Below are positions 7,564 to 15,308 of a stretch of DNA of 64,000 bases, piece after piece. The stretch covers positions 1 to 64,000 of the forward strand of contig CASFNW010000005.1 in NCBI GenBank assembly GCA_949296245.1, given 5' to 3'. Origin of the DNA: an uncultured bacterium. Lineage in GTDB: Bacteria; Cyanobacteriota; Vampirovibrionia; Gastranaerophilales; Gastranaerophilaceae. A program made the position numbers and the translations under genes. Each line of letters begins with the position of its first letter. Positions within the stretch are counted from its first letter, which is position 1. The notes beneath the pieces are model-generated. The model searched no databases and was not told where the DNA came from. It saw nothing but the letters and a program-made list of their open reading frames with translations.

Positions 7564-8461
7564 GATTACCTCCTGTTTTTTGTTTTATACATTTTAAATA
7601 ATGTTCGTTAAAATCTTTGCACGTGCAATCTAAGCGGACATTGTGAAATTGCGGATATCTGCAAAGTATTTTTTCTGCTATTGGTCGTGAGGTTTCGTCG
7701 TTGTCTATATAGAGTTCAAACCGTTTATATTTTTGAAAATCCACAACGCTCAACTGTTTTAATAACCCTTGCACTCCGTTTGAAGGTGTCACTATATGAT
7801 AATTGTCGTCCTGTCCTATCTCTGTCAGATACTGGCATAATGCATATCCGTCAAAATAACCCTCAACAACCACCAGTATTTTTTTATTAGGGGTATAGCA
7901 ATTGATTTGTGCAAGTCCTGTGGGCGTGTCTTTTTCTCTTTTTAATCCGTTTTTGCTCAAATCAGGCGGTCGGTATTCAAAGCCGGTTATAGAACAATCA
8001 GAAACACTATAAGCAAATGTAGGCATCACCCACTGCCTTTTTACTTTGTCTATACCCAAACCGCAAAAGGCAGCAGTCTCTTTTGTAAGCCCTCTTTGTT
8101 TCATAAGATATGCCAGAGATTTTTTATCTTGTAAAAGCTCATCGTTGCATTTGAGCATATATTCAAAAAACTTATATTCTCTTTCTTTTGAAAGTGTTTT
8201 GGCAGGCTGTACAATCGATTTTACCGGCTGTTTTTTATATTCTGCGTTTAGTTTGTTATCGTTTCGCATAATATCGCTTAGAATCTGTCTGGAGTGGCTT
8301 TCATCTGCAAAGCAGTATAAAATTCCTTTCTGTTCATTAAATTTCAGGTTGTCCATGCCTGTATCTTTGCAAATAGGACACTGCCATTCGTACTCGTTAC
8401 CTTTTCTTCTGACTGGCTGCCCCAAGTGTTTTGTTATAATATCAAGTGTGAAATTTTCCAT
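7556..8461 (-). CDS. DNA primase-like protein, zinc ribbon plus TOPRIM (301 aa)
   Basis: The N-terminus has a zinc-binding cluster (Cys28, Cys31, Cys50, His56). The middle has a primase-like YLMKQRGLT segment. The TOPRIM core has KILVVVEGYFD with Glu200 and LYIDNDE with Asp253 and Asp255, the usual metal-binding residues. The protein would make primers for replication of the element. It lacks the DnaB-type helicase domain of phage T7-like primases; the ATPase gene upstream may supply that activity. The gene lies immediately 3' of the iteron cluster. Confidence 0.85.
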   Translation of the reverse strand: MENFTLDIITKHLGQPVRRKGNEYEWQCPICKDTGMDNLKFNEQKGILYCFADESHSRQILSDIMRNDNKLNAEYKKQPVKSIVQPAKTLSKEREYKFFEYMLKCNDELLQDKKSLAYLMKQRGLTKETAAFCGLGIDKVKRQWVMPTFAYSVSDCSITGFEYRPPDLSKNGLKREKDTPTGLAQINCYTPNKKILVVVEGYFDGYALCQYLTEIGQDDNYHIVTPSNGVQGLLKQLSVVDFQKYKRFELYIDNDETSRPIAEKILCRYPQFHNVRLDCTCKDFNEHYLKCIKQKTGGNHD

Positions 8462-8501
8462 ATGTCTTTTGGCTTCCTCTGATGTAAGCTAAGCTATAAT
8501 T

Positions 8502-8600
8502 GGTATTGACCGCATTTACCGACACAGTCAATCCGAAAACACTTATTAATAGTGGCATTGACCGAATTTACCGCATTGACCGTCGGTTTTTTATTTTTTT
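8502..8600 (-). promoter_or_regulatory. Iteron cluster, copy A: candidate replication origin
   Basis: On the minus strand this region carries 9-bp tandem units (CGGTCAATG, CGGTAAATT, CGGTCAATG), an AT-rich near-palindromic centre (CACTATTAATAAGTG), then CGGTAAATG and CGGTCAATA. It sits directly 3' of the replication ATPase gene and 5' of the primase gene. Staphylococcal pathogenicity island origins are also two iteron groups around an AT-rich region just 3' of rep. Function as an origin is inferred. An inverted copy is at 3579-3677. Confidence 0.6.
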
Positions 8601-10087
8601 AACATATCTTCTAAATGCGGTATTGATTCATCTGATATATTATTTAACGACTGTAAGTAGTATTTTGTACCGGAATTATTGTTAATAGATTGTTCAATCA
8701 ATATATAGTCTTTACTGTTTGCGATTTCTTTCACTATTGATATATTTTCATCGAATTCATTTTTAAATCGTTTTCTTGAAATCCCAAACTGTTTATAATA
8801 TTGAGTTGTTAATTTAGTTTTAGTTATTTCTTCCTTATTTTGATTTTCAAGAATAAATTCAAACAAATTGTCGCAAATATCTTTAGTTTTTGGTCTAAAG
8901 TTGACAAACTCTTTAAAATCGCTGCTTAAATATTCGACCGTTGAAATTGCCTGTTGCATATCAAGCTGATTTATAACAAGTTCTTCCGGATGATTCAAAC
9001 AAGCAAAAAGACAGGATAATTTTAAAGCCTTTAATTCACGTGACAAAAGTTCTGTCCTGATCTCTGACTGTTCTGCAGCGTTTGCTTGTTGTGTCATATG
9101 TATTTTGTAATTATTTAATTCCTTGTCTTTGGCTTCTGGATTCAGTACATAGCAGTTATTTAAATTGATTTTTGTAAAAATAGAAAATAACCTGTTACCC
9201 AATCTCCGGGTTTCATTATAAAAGTTTTTTTCTTGCTCAAATGTAAAACATTCCGCTTTTAATTTATCCAATGTTTGAAAAGTTATAACAGAACGTCTAT
9301 TTAAGCCTGTTTTAAGCAAATTATTAAGTGTTGTTTTAAGTTCCTTCTGGAACAAAGTATAATCTGAATACAACAGGGCATTTACAGGCATGTTTTCAAT
9401 GCTTTCCTCTCTTGATTCATTTTTGATACATTTACTGTTTATTTTTCCGTCATAGGCTTCAAATAAGCAGTTGAAAAATTGTTGTTTATCAGTTGATAAG
9501 GTTTCTAAAAAACCTCCTAGTTCGGATATCTTTATATAAGCACTGCCAAAATCAGCATTTGAAAAAGCTTTGCAATCTGTATAAAGTCCTTCTTGAGTGC
9601 CATTTGAAATTTCCATAACAATATGTCTGATTCTAGCTGTTTCATTATTGATAAAACTGTTTTTTTGTTTTTCATTATTAGGATATTTGCTATCAGCAAT
9701 TCTCTTTATTTTTTCTACAGCTGCGTCATAATGCTGTTTTGCTTTGTCTTTAAACCATAAGCGATAATTTTTAAATACATTTGAGTCTAAATCATTTACA
9801 AGCCTGTCTTTTCCATAGCCGCTAGGTGCAAAAATAATAGCGTACCAGTTAGGTATATTGATTTTTCCGGCTTCATTAAAGGTTATCCGCTTGCCTGTGA
9901 GCATTTGAGCCGTTTTAGATATAAGCACATTCAATAAAAACTTTGGCGATGTATTTATATATCTTTGTTGATATGTACTTAAAAGGTCTTGCAGAATTTC
10001 CGGCATGTTGCACGTGCAGTCTGTACTTGCTATAATATTGTTATAGGTACAGCTCTCCATTGTGAGGGCTTTTTTCTTATCTTTCAT
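8591..10087 (-). CDS. Replication ATPase / helicase-like protein (498 aa)
   Basis: A P-loop-like motif APSGYGKDR (residues 87-95) sits in a context (NWYAIIFAPSGYGKD) typical of DUF3987/primase-polymerase-associated ATPases of phages and plasmids; Ser/Thr after the lysine is replaced by Asp. A mid-region beta-strand segment GSAYIKISELGGFLETL and an INSKCIKNES region follow the same family pattern. The C-terminal ~80 residues look like a winged-helix DNA-binding region. It lies 10 bp after the excisionase-like gene. The iterons directly after its stop are its likely binding site. Confidence 0.65.
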   Translation of the reverse strand: MKDKKKALTMESCTYNNIIASTDCTCNMPEILQDLLSTYQQRYINTSPKFLLNVLISKTAQMLTGKRITFNEAGKINIPNWYAIIFAPSGYGKDRLVNDLDSNVFKNYRLWFKDKAKQHYDAAVEKIKRIADSKYPNNEKQKNSFINNETARIRHIVMEISNGTQEGLYTDCKAFSNADFGSAYIKISELGGFLETLSTDKQQFFNCLFEAYDGKINSKCIKNESREESIENMPVNALLYSDYTLFQKELKTTLNNLLKTGLNRRSVITFQTLDKLKAECFTFEQEKNFYNETRRLGNRLFSIFTKINLNNCYVLNPEAKDKELNNYKIHMTQQANAAEQSEIRTELLSRELKALKLSCLFACLNHPEELVINQLDMQQAISTVEYLSSDFKEFVNFRPKTKDICDNLFEFILENQNKEEITKTKLTTQYYKQFGISRKRFKNEFDENISIVKEIANSKDYILIEQSINNNSGTKYYLQSLNNISDESIPHLEDMLKK

Positions 10088-10097
10088 GCCTGCCCTC

Positions 10098-10322
10098 CTA
10101 CCCTATTTTAGCTTCTTTTCTGTTTGTTTCTTCTACCCACTTAAAAAATGATGAAGTCTTTATATAAAGACGTTTTCCAATACGTCTGACAACTGTATTT
10201 AAAAAATCATCAGGATTGTAATAAATAAGCTGCCTCAAACTTCCAACAGTGGGGTAAGCATAGTAATCATTAAATTTTGAAACAGGGATTAAATCAGGTA
10301 ATGTTTGTAAGTTTTCTGTCAT
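10098..10322 (-). CDS. Excisionase / AlpA-like HTH protein (74 aa)
   Basis: It is short and basic, with a winged MerR-like layout: an N-terminal recognition helix region (TVGSLRQLIYYNP), the wing RRIGKRLYIKTSSFFKWVEE, and a basic tail. The pattern '..IGKRLYI....F..W' is typical of helix-turn-helix proteins that act as excisionases or AlpA-type activators. AAAGGAGG precedes the ATG. It heads the replication operon. Confidence 0.75.
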   Translation of the reverse strand: MTENLQTLPDLIPVSKFNDYYAYPTVGSLRQLIYYNPDDFLNTVVRRIGKRLYIKTSSFFKWVEETNRKEAKIG

Positions 10323-10400
10323 TTTAAAACCTCCTTTATGTGTATAAGTTTTTTGCTCTTTTTTTTACACGTTTATTATGGAGGTTTTTTATTTTAATTT

Positions 10401-10440
10401 ATATAAGAAACCTTATAAGAACCTTATAAGATCCTTATTC
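10401..10440. repeat. Three 11-bp tandem repeats upstream of the replication operon
   Basis: ATATAAGAAAC, CTTATAAGAAC and CTTATAAGATC follow one another, then a partial CTTATTC. Each unit centres on the palindrome CTTATAAG with an 11-bp period, about one DNA turn. They lie between the regulator gene and the excisionase/replication operon and are good candidates for a protein-binding array. Confidence 0.6.
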
Positions 10441-11373
10441 ATCACTATCAGACAAAGAATAATATGCTTTCTCAAACTTTGCCACTGCTTCATCAGGAGA
10501 GCTTGCACCAAGTATATTTTTTATCTTCATAAATTTTTGAGTAATATTACTTTCTGAAAGTTTAGTGCTCATATTAGCACCAATGTTCTTATATGTATTA
10601 TTAGGAAGATTTTTTCTTAATCTTAAGATCTCGATTTCTTCATCTGTAAACCCAGGTTTGTTCTTTTTATTTTTATATGTTTTAATCGTTTCAAAATTTT
10701 TGTTCAATAGTTCTTCAGGTAATGAGTAATAGTCAATGTATATTGCCGTTTCTACAGACATCTGTAAGGATTTTAAAACCTGATGAATAGCTGCAATTAA
10801 AAAATAAAAATGGAATCTTTCATCTTCAAATGATATAGATTCTTCACGTGCCCAAAAAGCAAATGCTGCATTTGTTAAAAGACTATTCATCTCTAAGCCC
10901 ATGGGATTTTTTTTGAATATTGAATAGTACAATTGTAAAATACCGCCTGTTAAAGGTTTATTATATAGCTGTCCGTGCTTATCCAATTTATTAAGTATAA
11001 CGGATGGATAATAAAAAAATTCTGGGTAATCGATAACATCAAAATCATTTAATTCTGCCAATATTATATTATTTCTTATTTCAGAATAATCTATTTGTAT
11101 TTCTAAATTTTTATTTGTAATTACCTTGATTTCATTATATATTTTTTCTATTTTTTGCTTAATTTCATTCTGTTCTAATGAAGAATGGTACGCTCTCACA
11201 CTTTCTATAAAATCTTTTTTAAGTATATTATTTGCGAATATATATGATTTAATTTCTGTTTGTAAAACATCTAATTCACGATATTTTTCGTTTTCTTCTA
11301 TTACTTCTAGCTCACAATCATATTGCTTAAGTTTTAATAACAAATCATAATAATTTATCACTGCTTTTCTCAT
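10435..11373 (-). CDS. Putative regulator with LuxR-like C-terminal HTH (312 aa)
   Basis: Residues 1-235 form a helical region I do not recognise. The last ~70 residues (GFTDEEIEILRLR...NTYKNIGANM....S.SNITQKFMKIKNILG) resemble a LuxR/sigma-70 region 4 helix-turn-helix. It ends at the 11-bp repeats at 10401-10440, directly upstream of the excisionase-replication operon, so control of that operon is a reasonable guess. No receiver or autoinducer domain is apparent. Confidence 0.5.
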   Translation of the reverse strand: MRKAVINYYDLLLKLKQYDCELEVIEENEKYRELDVLQTEIKSYIFANNILKKDFIESVRAYHSSLEQNEIKQKIEKIYNEIKVITNKNLEIQIDYSEIRNNIILAELNDFDVIDYPEFFYYPSVILNKLDKHGQLYNKPLTGGILQLYYSIFKKNPMGLEMNSLLTNAAFAFWAREESISFEDERFHFYFLIAAIHQVLKSLQMSVETAIYIDYYSLPEELLNKNFETIKTYKNKKNKPGFTDEEIEILRLRKNLPNNTYKNIGANMSTKLSESNITQKFMKIKNILGASSPDEAVAKFEKAYYSLSDSDE

Positions 11374-11422
11374 TTGCTTATCTCCGTAGCTTTCGTTTGA
11401 ATTTTTTTAGTATCGAATGTAT

Positions 11423-12634
11423 TTAATGTTCATTTAAGTAGTTTTGAATTTCAGGTTTTCTCAGGTTTTTGTATTTTTCACCAGATAACATAAAATTAGC
11501 TATCTCATTCATAGGCTTTCTAAGGCTTTCACAATCAGCGTGAGTATAGCCGCCTGTTACTGAATCAAACTTATGTCCTACGATTTTTTTAGTTATTGAC
11601 TGGTTAGTTCCCAGCAATGATGAAATGCTTATATAAGTATGCCTTAGTCCGTGAAATGTGATTTTTTCATATTTTTGTGCGGATGCCCACTTATCAACAA
11701 CTTTAGGATAAAGCTTGTCTATCAAATATGATTTTTGTTTTCCGTCGGTCTGCATGAACAAATAATTATCTTTCAGCTTTCGTATTTTTCTTGTTTTGTT
11801 TTGTTCGTAAAAGCTTTTTAATTCATCAAACAATAAATCCGGCATGGGAATTGTTCTGTCTTCACCGTTTTTGGTGTTTAAAAAGTAAATAGCTTTGTTT
11901 TCAAGGTCTGTATTTTTCCACGTTAGATTTAATATTTCGCTTTTCCGTGCTCCTGTGGTAAGTGCAAACAAAACACACAAATATAACTCATAATCAGTAT
12001 CTTTGCATGCCTGTAAAAGTGTTTGACGTTCTGCAAGCTCTTTTAGCCAGCGTTTACGGGGTTCATTTTCTTTAAGTTTCAGCTTTGCACCAATCATAGG
12101 ATTGGCTTTTATAATCTCATACTCATCAACACAATGGGTTAAAAATGTACTAAAATAAGCTAAATAACGATTCACGCATGAGTTTGATATAAATTTGTCT
12201 GTTACTTTGCCTTTTCCGGGCTTGCCTTTTATCGGAACTACTTTGTGCTTTTTTTGCAGCTTATTCCGGCATGTTTTCAGGTCGGAACGTTCAAGCGTTT
12301 TAATAGGTATAGAACCAATCTCTTTTTTAAACCATTCCAAAGCACTTATATATTTTCTTCGTGTATTTTCTGCTTTTTTCGGGTTGCCTTCTGCAATATA
12401 TCTGTTTATAGCTTCTGAAACAGTGTAATTGTGCTGACGTTCTTCTTTTCTGTAAATACCGCTGTCAATTTGACTTTCAATATCCAGTGCCCATTGCATA
12501 GCCTGATTTTCAACAGTTTTTTTTCTATTTCCTTTAACTGGGAATGTTTTTGTAAGAAACACCCCCTTGTATCTTACAATTACTTTGTAGCTGATACTGC
12601 CATTTTTGTTTTTAATTTCTGTTCTAGTTGCCAT
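11423..12634 (-). CDS. int: Tyrosine recombinase / integrase (403 aa)
   Basis: This is a full-length phage-type integrase. The N-terminus (residues 1-60) has the arm-binding AP2-like fold with a beta-rich start. A SAM-like core-binding domain lies at about 70-175. The catalytic domain has Arg230 (TTGARKSEIL), His328-Gly-Leu-Arg331-His332, His354 (IVGH) and nucleophile Tyr363 (GGYTH). It catalyses integration at and excision from tRNA-Lys using the repeats at 97-142 and 13293-13338. The ATG overlaps the stop of the ORF6N gene by one base, so the two are coupled. Confidence 0.95.
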   Translation of the reverse strand: MATRTEIKNKNGSISYKVIVRYKGVFLTKTFPVKGNRKKTVENQAMQWALDIESQIDSGIYRKEERQHNYTVSEAINRYIAEGNPKKAENTRRKYISALEWFKKEIGSIPIKTLERSDLKTCRNKLQKKHKVVPIKGKPGKGKVTDKFISNSCVNRYLAYFSTFLTHCVDEYEIIKANPMIGAKLKLKENEPRKRWLKELAERQTLLQACKDTDYELYLCVLFALTTGARKSEILNLTWKNTDLENKAIYFLNTKNGEDRTIPMPDLLFDELKSFYEQNKTRKIRKLKDNYLFMQTDGKQKSYLIDKLYPKVVDKWASAQKYEKITFHGLRHTYISISSLLGTNQSITKKIVGHKFDSVTGGYTHADCESLRKPMNEIANFMLSGEKYKNLRKPEIQNYLNEH

Positions 12635-13146
12635 TAGTCCGCCTTAAATCCGATTTTACCGGGCTTTGTTCTGTCCATAAGTAAACCTAATATGTTATAA
12701 ATCTTTTGCATTTCAGCCTGATTGTCTTTGCAGTGTTCCATAAAATAATGTTCTAATTCTGTTAGTCGTTTTGCTATTTCGTTATTCTCCAAAGCAAACT
12801 GTCTTAAGGCTATAAATGCACGTACAACCTGTATGTTAATCTCTATTGCCTTTTTACTGTTCAAAACACTTGATAGCATTGTTACACCGTGTTCAGTGAA
12901 AGCATAAGCATTAGAGGAACTATGTTTTAAATTTTTCAACCGGTCGCAATTTGCGACCAGTTCTTTTTGCTCTGGATCAGTCAGCTGAAACATAAAATCA
13001 TCTGGAAAGCGTTCAATATTACGTTTTACCGCCTCATTTAACCGTTTTGTAGGTACTCCGTATAATTCTGCTAGGTCTCTGTCAATCATGACTTTTTGAC
13101 CTCTGATAACATATATAAGGCTTTGAATAGCTGTGAGTTGGTTCAT
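12634..13146 (-). CDS. ORF6N-domain protein (170 aa)
   Basis: The start at 13146 is chosen for its GGAG site. Residues 1-90 match the ORF6N DNA-binding domain (VIRGQKVMIDRDLAELYGV, then NEAVKRN..RFPDDFMFQLT). YAFTEHGVTMLSSVLNS and an IN.QVVRAF..LR helix follow. The C-terminus is coiled-coil-like. Such proteins are common on phages and integrative elements, as antirepressors or of unknown role. It lies at the integrase end of the element and is coupled to int. The right arm-type repeat sits just upstream of its ribosome site. Confidence 0.9.
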   Translation of the reverse strand: MNQLTAIQSLIYVIRGQKVMIDRDLAELYGVPTKRLNEAVKRNIERFPDDFMFQLTDPEQKELVANCDRLKNLKHSSSNAYAFTEHGVTMLSSVLNSKKAIEINIQVVRAFIALRQFALENNEIAKRLTELEHYFMEHCKDNQAEMQKIYNILGLLMDRTKPGKIGFKAD

Positions 13147-13153
13147 TATTTCT

Positions 13154-13177
13154 CCATAGGTACAAATATAGGTACAA
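13154..13177. promoter_or_regulatory. Right arm-type integrase site (candidate)
   Basis: Exact copy, in the same orientation, of the 24-bp sequence at 204-227, located between the ORF6N start and the right att core. Because it immediately precedes the ORF6N-int operon, integrase binding here could also autoregulate transcription. Confidence 0.6.
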
Positions 13178-13292
13178 ATTTTATAAAAAATTACAAAAAA
13201 ATATAAAAAGATTATAAAAGAAAATTGCCTAAAATTCAAGTATAATCTTGTTTTATTTTTTTATAATTTTTTATGGTTTTTAATTAGCTAGA

Positions 13293-13338
13293 GACTCTTA
13301 ATCAATTGGTCGTGGGTTCGAATCCCACCTCACCCAAA
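13293..13338 (+). repeat. attR core: partial tRNA-Lys copy
   Basis: Exact 46-bp copy of tRNA-Lys 97-142 without the 5' half of the tRNA, so it cannot encode a tRNA. It marks the right end of the element. Confidence 0.92.
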
Positions 13339-13350
13339 GTTAATAGAAAA

Positions 13351-13372
13351 GAGGGTGTAAACCCTCTTTTTT
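13351..13372 (+). terminator. Terminator after the attR tRNA fragment
   Basis: GAGGGT/ACCCTC stem with loop GTAA and six T residues. It corresponds to the hairpin after the intact tRNA and is the host's original tRNA terminator or its duplicate. Confidence 0.75.
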
Positions 13373-13377
13373 GCATA

Positions 13378-13446
13378 ATTCGAACCCACGACCGTGGGAT
13401 AATTTATAATCGCATCGCAAGCGATGCTCGGTCCCACCTCACCCAA
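13378..13446. repeat. Further scrambled tRNA-Lys scraps outside attR
   Basis: 13378-13393 is an exact inverted copy of 16 bases of the T-arm region (112-127 of the window). 13432-13446 is a direct copy of the last T-stem and acceptor bases (TCCCACCTCACCCAA). Between them lies a perfect 7-bp hairpin (GCATCGC/GCGATGC). These look like scars of earlier insertions at the same tRNA. Confidence 0.6.
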
Positions 13447-13450
13447 AAAA

Positions 13451-13504
13451 CTTTTGAGTAACAAAAATTACGAGGCTTGTGCCTCGTTTTTTTGTTGCTC
13501 AAAA
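13451..13504. terminator. Large nested stem-loop / terminator
   Basis: An outer inverted repeat of 17 bp with one mismatch (CTTTTGAGTAACAAAAA with TTTTTGTTGCTCAAAAG) encloses a perfect inner hairpin (CGAGGC/GCCTCG) followed by a T-run. The inner part is a normal terminator; the outer arms make it unusually long. Confidence 0.65.
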
Positions 13505-13576
13505 GCATACAGATGTGAAAAATACCGCTAAAACGAGAAGTTTTGCCGGTATTTTGGAACTGGACGACAGACTGTT

Positions 13577-13632
13577 GTCGGATTGGTATACTGCCAAACA
13601 ATAGTTTTGTAGGGCGGATTTACCAATCCGAC
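13577..13632. repeat. Intergenic inverted repeat
   Basis: GTCGGATTGGTA and TACCAATCCGAC are perfect 12-bp inverted arms 32 bp apart; the inner part includes GTAGGGCGGATT. This resembles the short GTAGGGGCGGATT-type intergenic repeats spread through many gut bacterial genomes. Otherwise the gap between attR and the EamA gene holds no gene I can support. Confidence 0.5.
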
Positions 13633-13767
13633 TATCTTCCCGTAAAATACGTATTTGTACATAATATATGTGATTGGCAATATTGCATTGGTAAGAAAAT
13701 TCTGCTAAAGATTTCTTGCCAACATTTATGCTAAGATTTTTATATAGGTAGTTGGTGATAAAGATAT

Positions 13768-14670
13768 ATGAATAAAAACGGCATAATTTGGGGACATATT
13801 TTTGCTCTTTTTACTTCATTTATATGGGGCACTACATTTATTTCAACAAAAATTTTGCTAAAAGAATTTCAACCAGTTGAAATATTGTTTATAAGGTTTG
13901 TGCTGGCAATAATTATATTGTGGATAATATGTCCCAAGCAGCCTCAAAAGACAACAAAATTGCAGGAAGTACTTTTTGCCGTGGCAGGCTTAACCGGGAT
14001 TTGCCTTTATTATCTGCTGGAAAATACGGCGTTAATATACACTCTTGCGGCAAATGTCGGTGTGATAGGATGTGTTTCTCCTTTATTTACAGCTATTATA
14101 GTTTATCTGTTTTATAAAGACAGAGAAAAAATAAGCGTTAACTTTTTGATAGGATTTTTGTTATCAATTGTTGGTATATCTTTTATAATGTTTAACGGTA
14201 TGAGTATTCATCTGAATCCTATCGGTGATATGCTGGCAATAATAGCTGCACTAACCTGGTCTGTTTATTCTGTTTTGATAAAAAAGCTTACGAATTGCGG
14301 ATTTTCAATAATATACATAACTAAAAAGACTTTTTTATACGGAATTCTATTTATGATACCGTTTTTATGCTTTTCTGATTGCCATTTTGGATTGGCAAGA
14401 TTTTTAAACCCTGTTAATGCTCTAAATCTGCTGTTTTTGGGATGCTGCGCTTCGGCAATATGTTTTGCCTCATGGTCAAAGGCTATAAAACTTTTGGGAA
14501 CAATAAAATCAAGTGCATATATTTATCTGATTCCTTTTATTACAATAGTTTTCGCAACTTTGATTTTAAAAGAACCCGTAAGCCGTTTTTTGATTATAGG
14601 TACCTTTCTGACCTTAGGCGGATTGATTATTTCCGAGTGTGACTCTGATAAAAATTATTATAAAAATTGA
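13768..14670 (+). CDS. EamA/DMT-family transporter (300 aa)
   Basis: An integral inner-membrane protein with about ten hydrophobic segments in two five-helix halves, the layout of drug/metabolite transporters. The first half opens with FTSFIWGTTFISTKILL and the second with ALTWSVYSVLIKKL, the usual EamA repeat pattern. Substrate unknown; relatives export amino acids, metabolites or drugs. It stands alone, just outside the mobile element, and ends at a bidirectional terminator. Confidence 0.88.
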   Translation: MNKNGIIWGHIFALFTSFIWGTTFISTKILLKEFQPVEILFIRFVLAIIILWIICPKQPQKTTKLQEVLFAVAGLTGICLYYLLENTALIYTLAANVGVIGCVSPLFTAIIVYLFYKDREKISVNFLIGFLLSIVGISFIMFNGMSIHLNPIGDMLAIIAALTWSVYSVLIKKLTNCGFSIIYITKKTFLYGILFMIPFLCFSDCHFGLARFLNPVNALNLLFLGCCASAICFASWSKAIKLLGTIKSSAYIYLIPFITIVFATLILKEPVSRFLIIGTFLTLGGLIISECDSDKNYYKN

Positions 14671-14700
14671 TATACAATTTGCTTAATAAACCTGAGATAA

Positions 14701-14729
14701 AAATAAGAGGGCAAAAATCCCTCTTATTT
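14701..14729. terminator. Bidirectional terminator
   Basis: AAATAAGAGGG and CCCTCTTATTT pair perfectly (11 bp) around a 7-nt loop. It separates the convergent EamA gene and the gene ending at 14762. Confidence 0.85.
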
Positions 14730-14761
14730 TTAATAATAATTTTTCTGTAAAATTTATTCAC

Positions 14762-15145
14762 TTATTTTGAATAACGAGAAATAAGTTCAGCTGCTGTGGT
14801 GTTGTCTTTTACATCACCGCCTATTAAACTTCTGAATTTTCTGCCGAGTTCACCCAGCTCTAAAATTCCGTTAAATGATGCTTCTTGGGGCGATTCTGCG
14901 CCATTTGTTAGATTTTGAACTGTGCGTTTGCCCATTGTGAAATTGGAAAATATTCTGCCGTCCGGCGTTTTCCCGTGGATAATAAGTATGTCTCCTTCAT
15001 TTGAATGTAATATATTGTTTAATGCAGTGTCGAGTTTTCTAAGCTGTTTATTTTTTGCTGCATAATCAATAACTTCCTTTAATGCTTTTGCTTCAAATCT
15101 GGCTCCAAATGCAGGAGAAGAATAATTTTTGTTTGATATTTCCAT
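14762..15145 (-). CDS. Lineage-type small protein with SPAFGA motif (127 aa)
   Basis: The start at 15145 is chosen because GGAGG, which lies inside a longer reading, is placed correctly before it. An N-terminal NYSSPAFGARFE motif (about residues 7-18) precedes a helical/beta domain (LKEVIDYAAKN..LRKLDTALNNIL, then GDILIIHG.TPDGRIFSNFTMGKR). I recall similar small 'PxFGA' proteins, of unknown function, from Gastranaerophilales genomes. No signal peptide or membrane segment. Confidence 0.7.
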   Translation of the reverse strand: MEISNKNYSSPAFGARFEAKALKEVIDYAAKNKQLRKLDTALNNILHSNEGDILIIHGKTPDGRIFSNFTMGKRTVQNLTNGAESPQEASFNGILELGELGRKFRSLIGGDVKDNTTAAELISRYSK

Positions 15146-15308
15146 ATATACCTCCAAGTTGTCTTTTATTTTACTTATCTGAATTTAAATATCAGAATAA
15201 AAAATGTTTGTATTGAAATAAAACCCGTAAAAATATTTTTTGCTATAAGCATAAAAATTAAGAAACATATTTATATGATAAAATTTTACTACCGGAATAA
15301 ATAAGTCT

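Larger units (their letters stand above)
97..13338. mobile_element. Integrated satellite-like or reduced-prophage element, about 13.2 kb
   Basis: Bounded by the tRNA-Lys direct repeats. Contents from left to right: small phage-like genes and a divergent HTH repressor; two coupled cargo genes (secreted protein, PDZ membrane protein); a plus-strand tail module (tape measure, Dit-like, two TerS-like proteins); and a minus-strand regulation and replication module (ORF6N, integrase, regulator, excisionase-like, replication ATPase, primase). No capsid, portal, protease, large terminase, holin or endolysin gene is visible. Replication genes with a downstream iteron cluster plus TerS-like proteins recall phage-inducible chromosomal islands. 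The retained tail genes could equally mean a prophage that lost its head genes. Confidence 0.85.

Noticed and set aside
13293..13338. Second tRNA-Lys gene
   Set aside because: It lacks the 5' acceptor strand, D-arm and half of the anticodon stem; it is the att duplication.
13543..13734. 63-aa plus-strand ORF upstream of the EamA gene
   Set aside because: It lies across an inverted repeat, has no ribosome site and reads as low-complexity chance coding.
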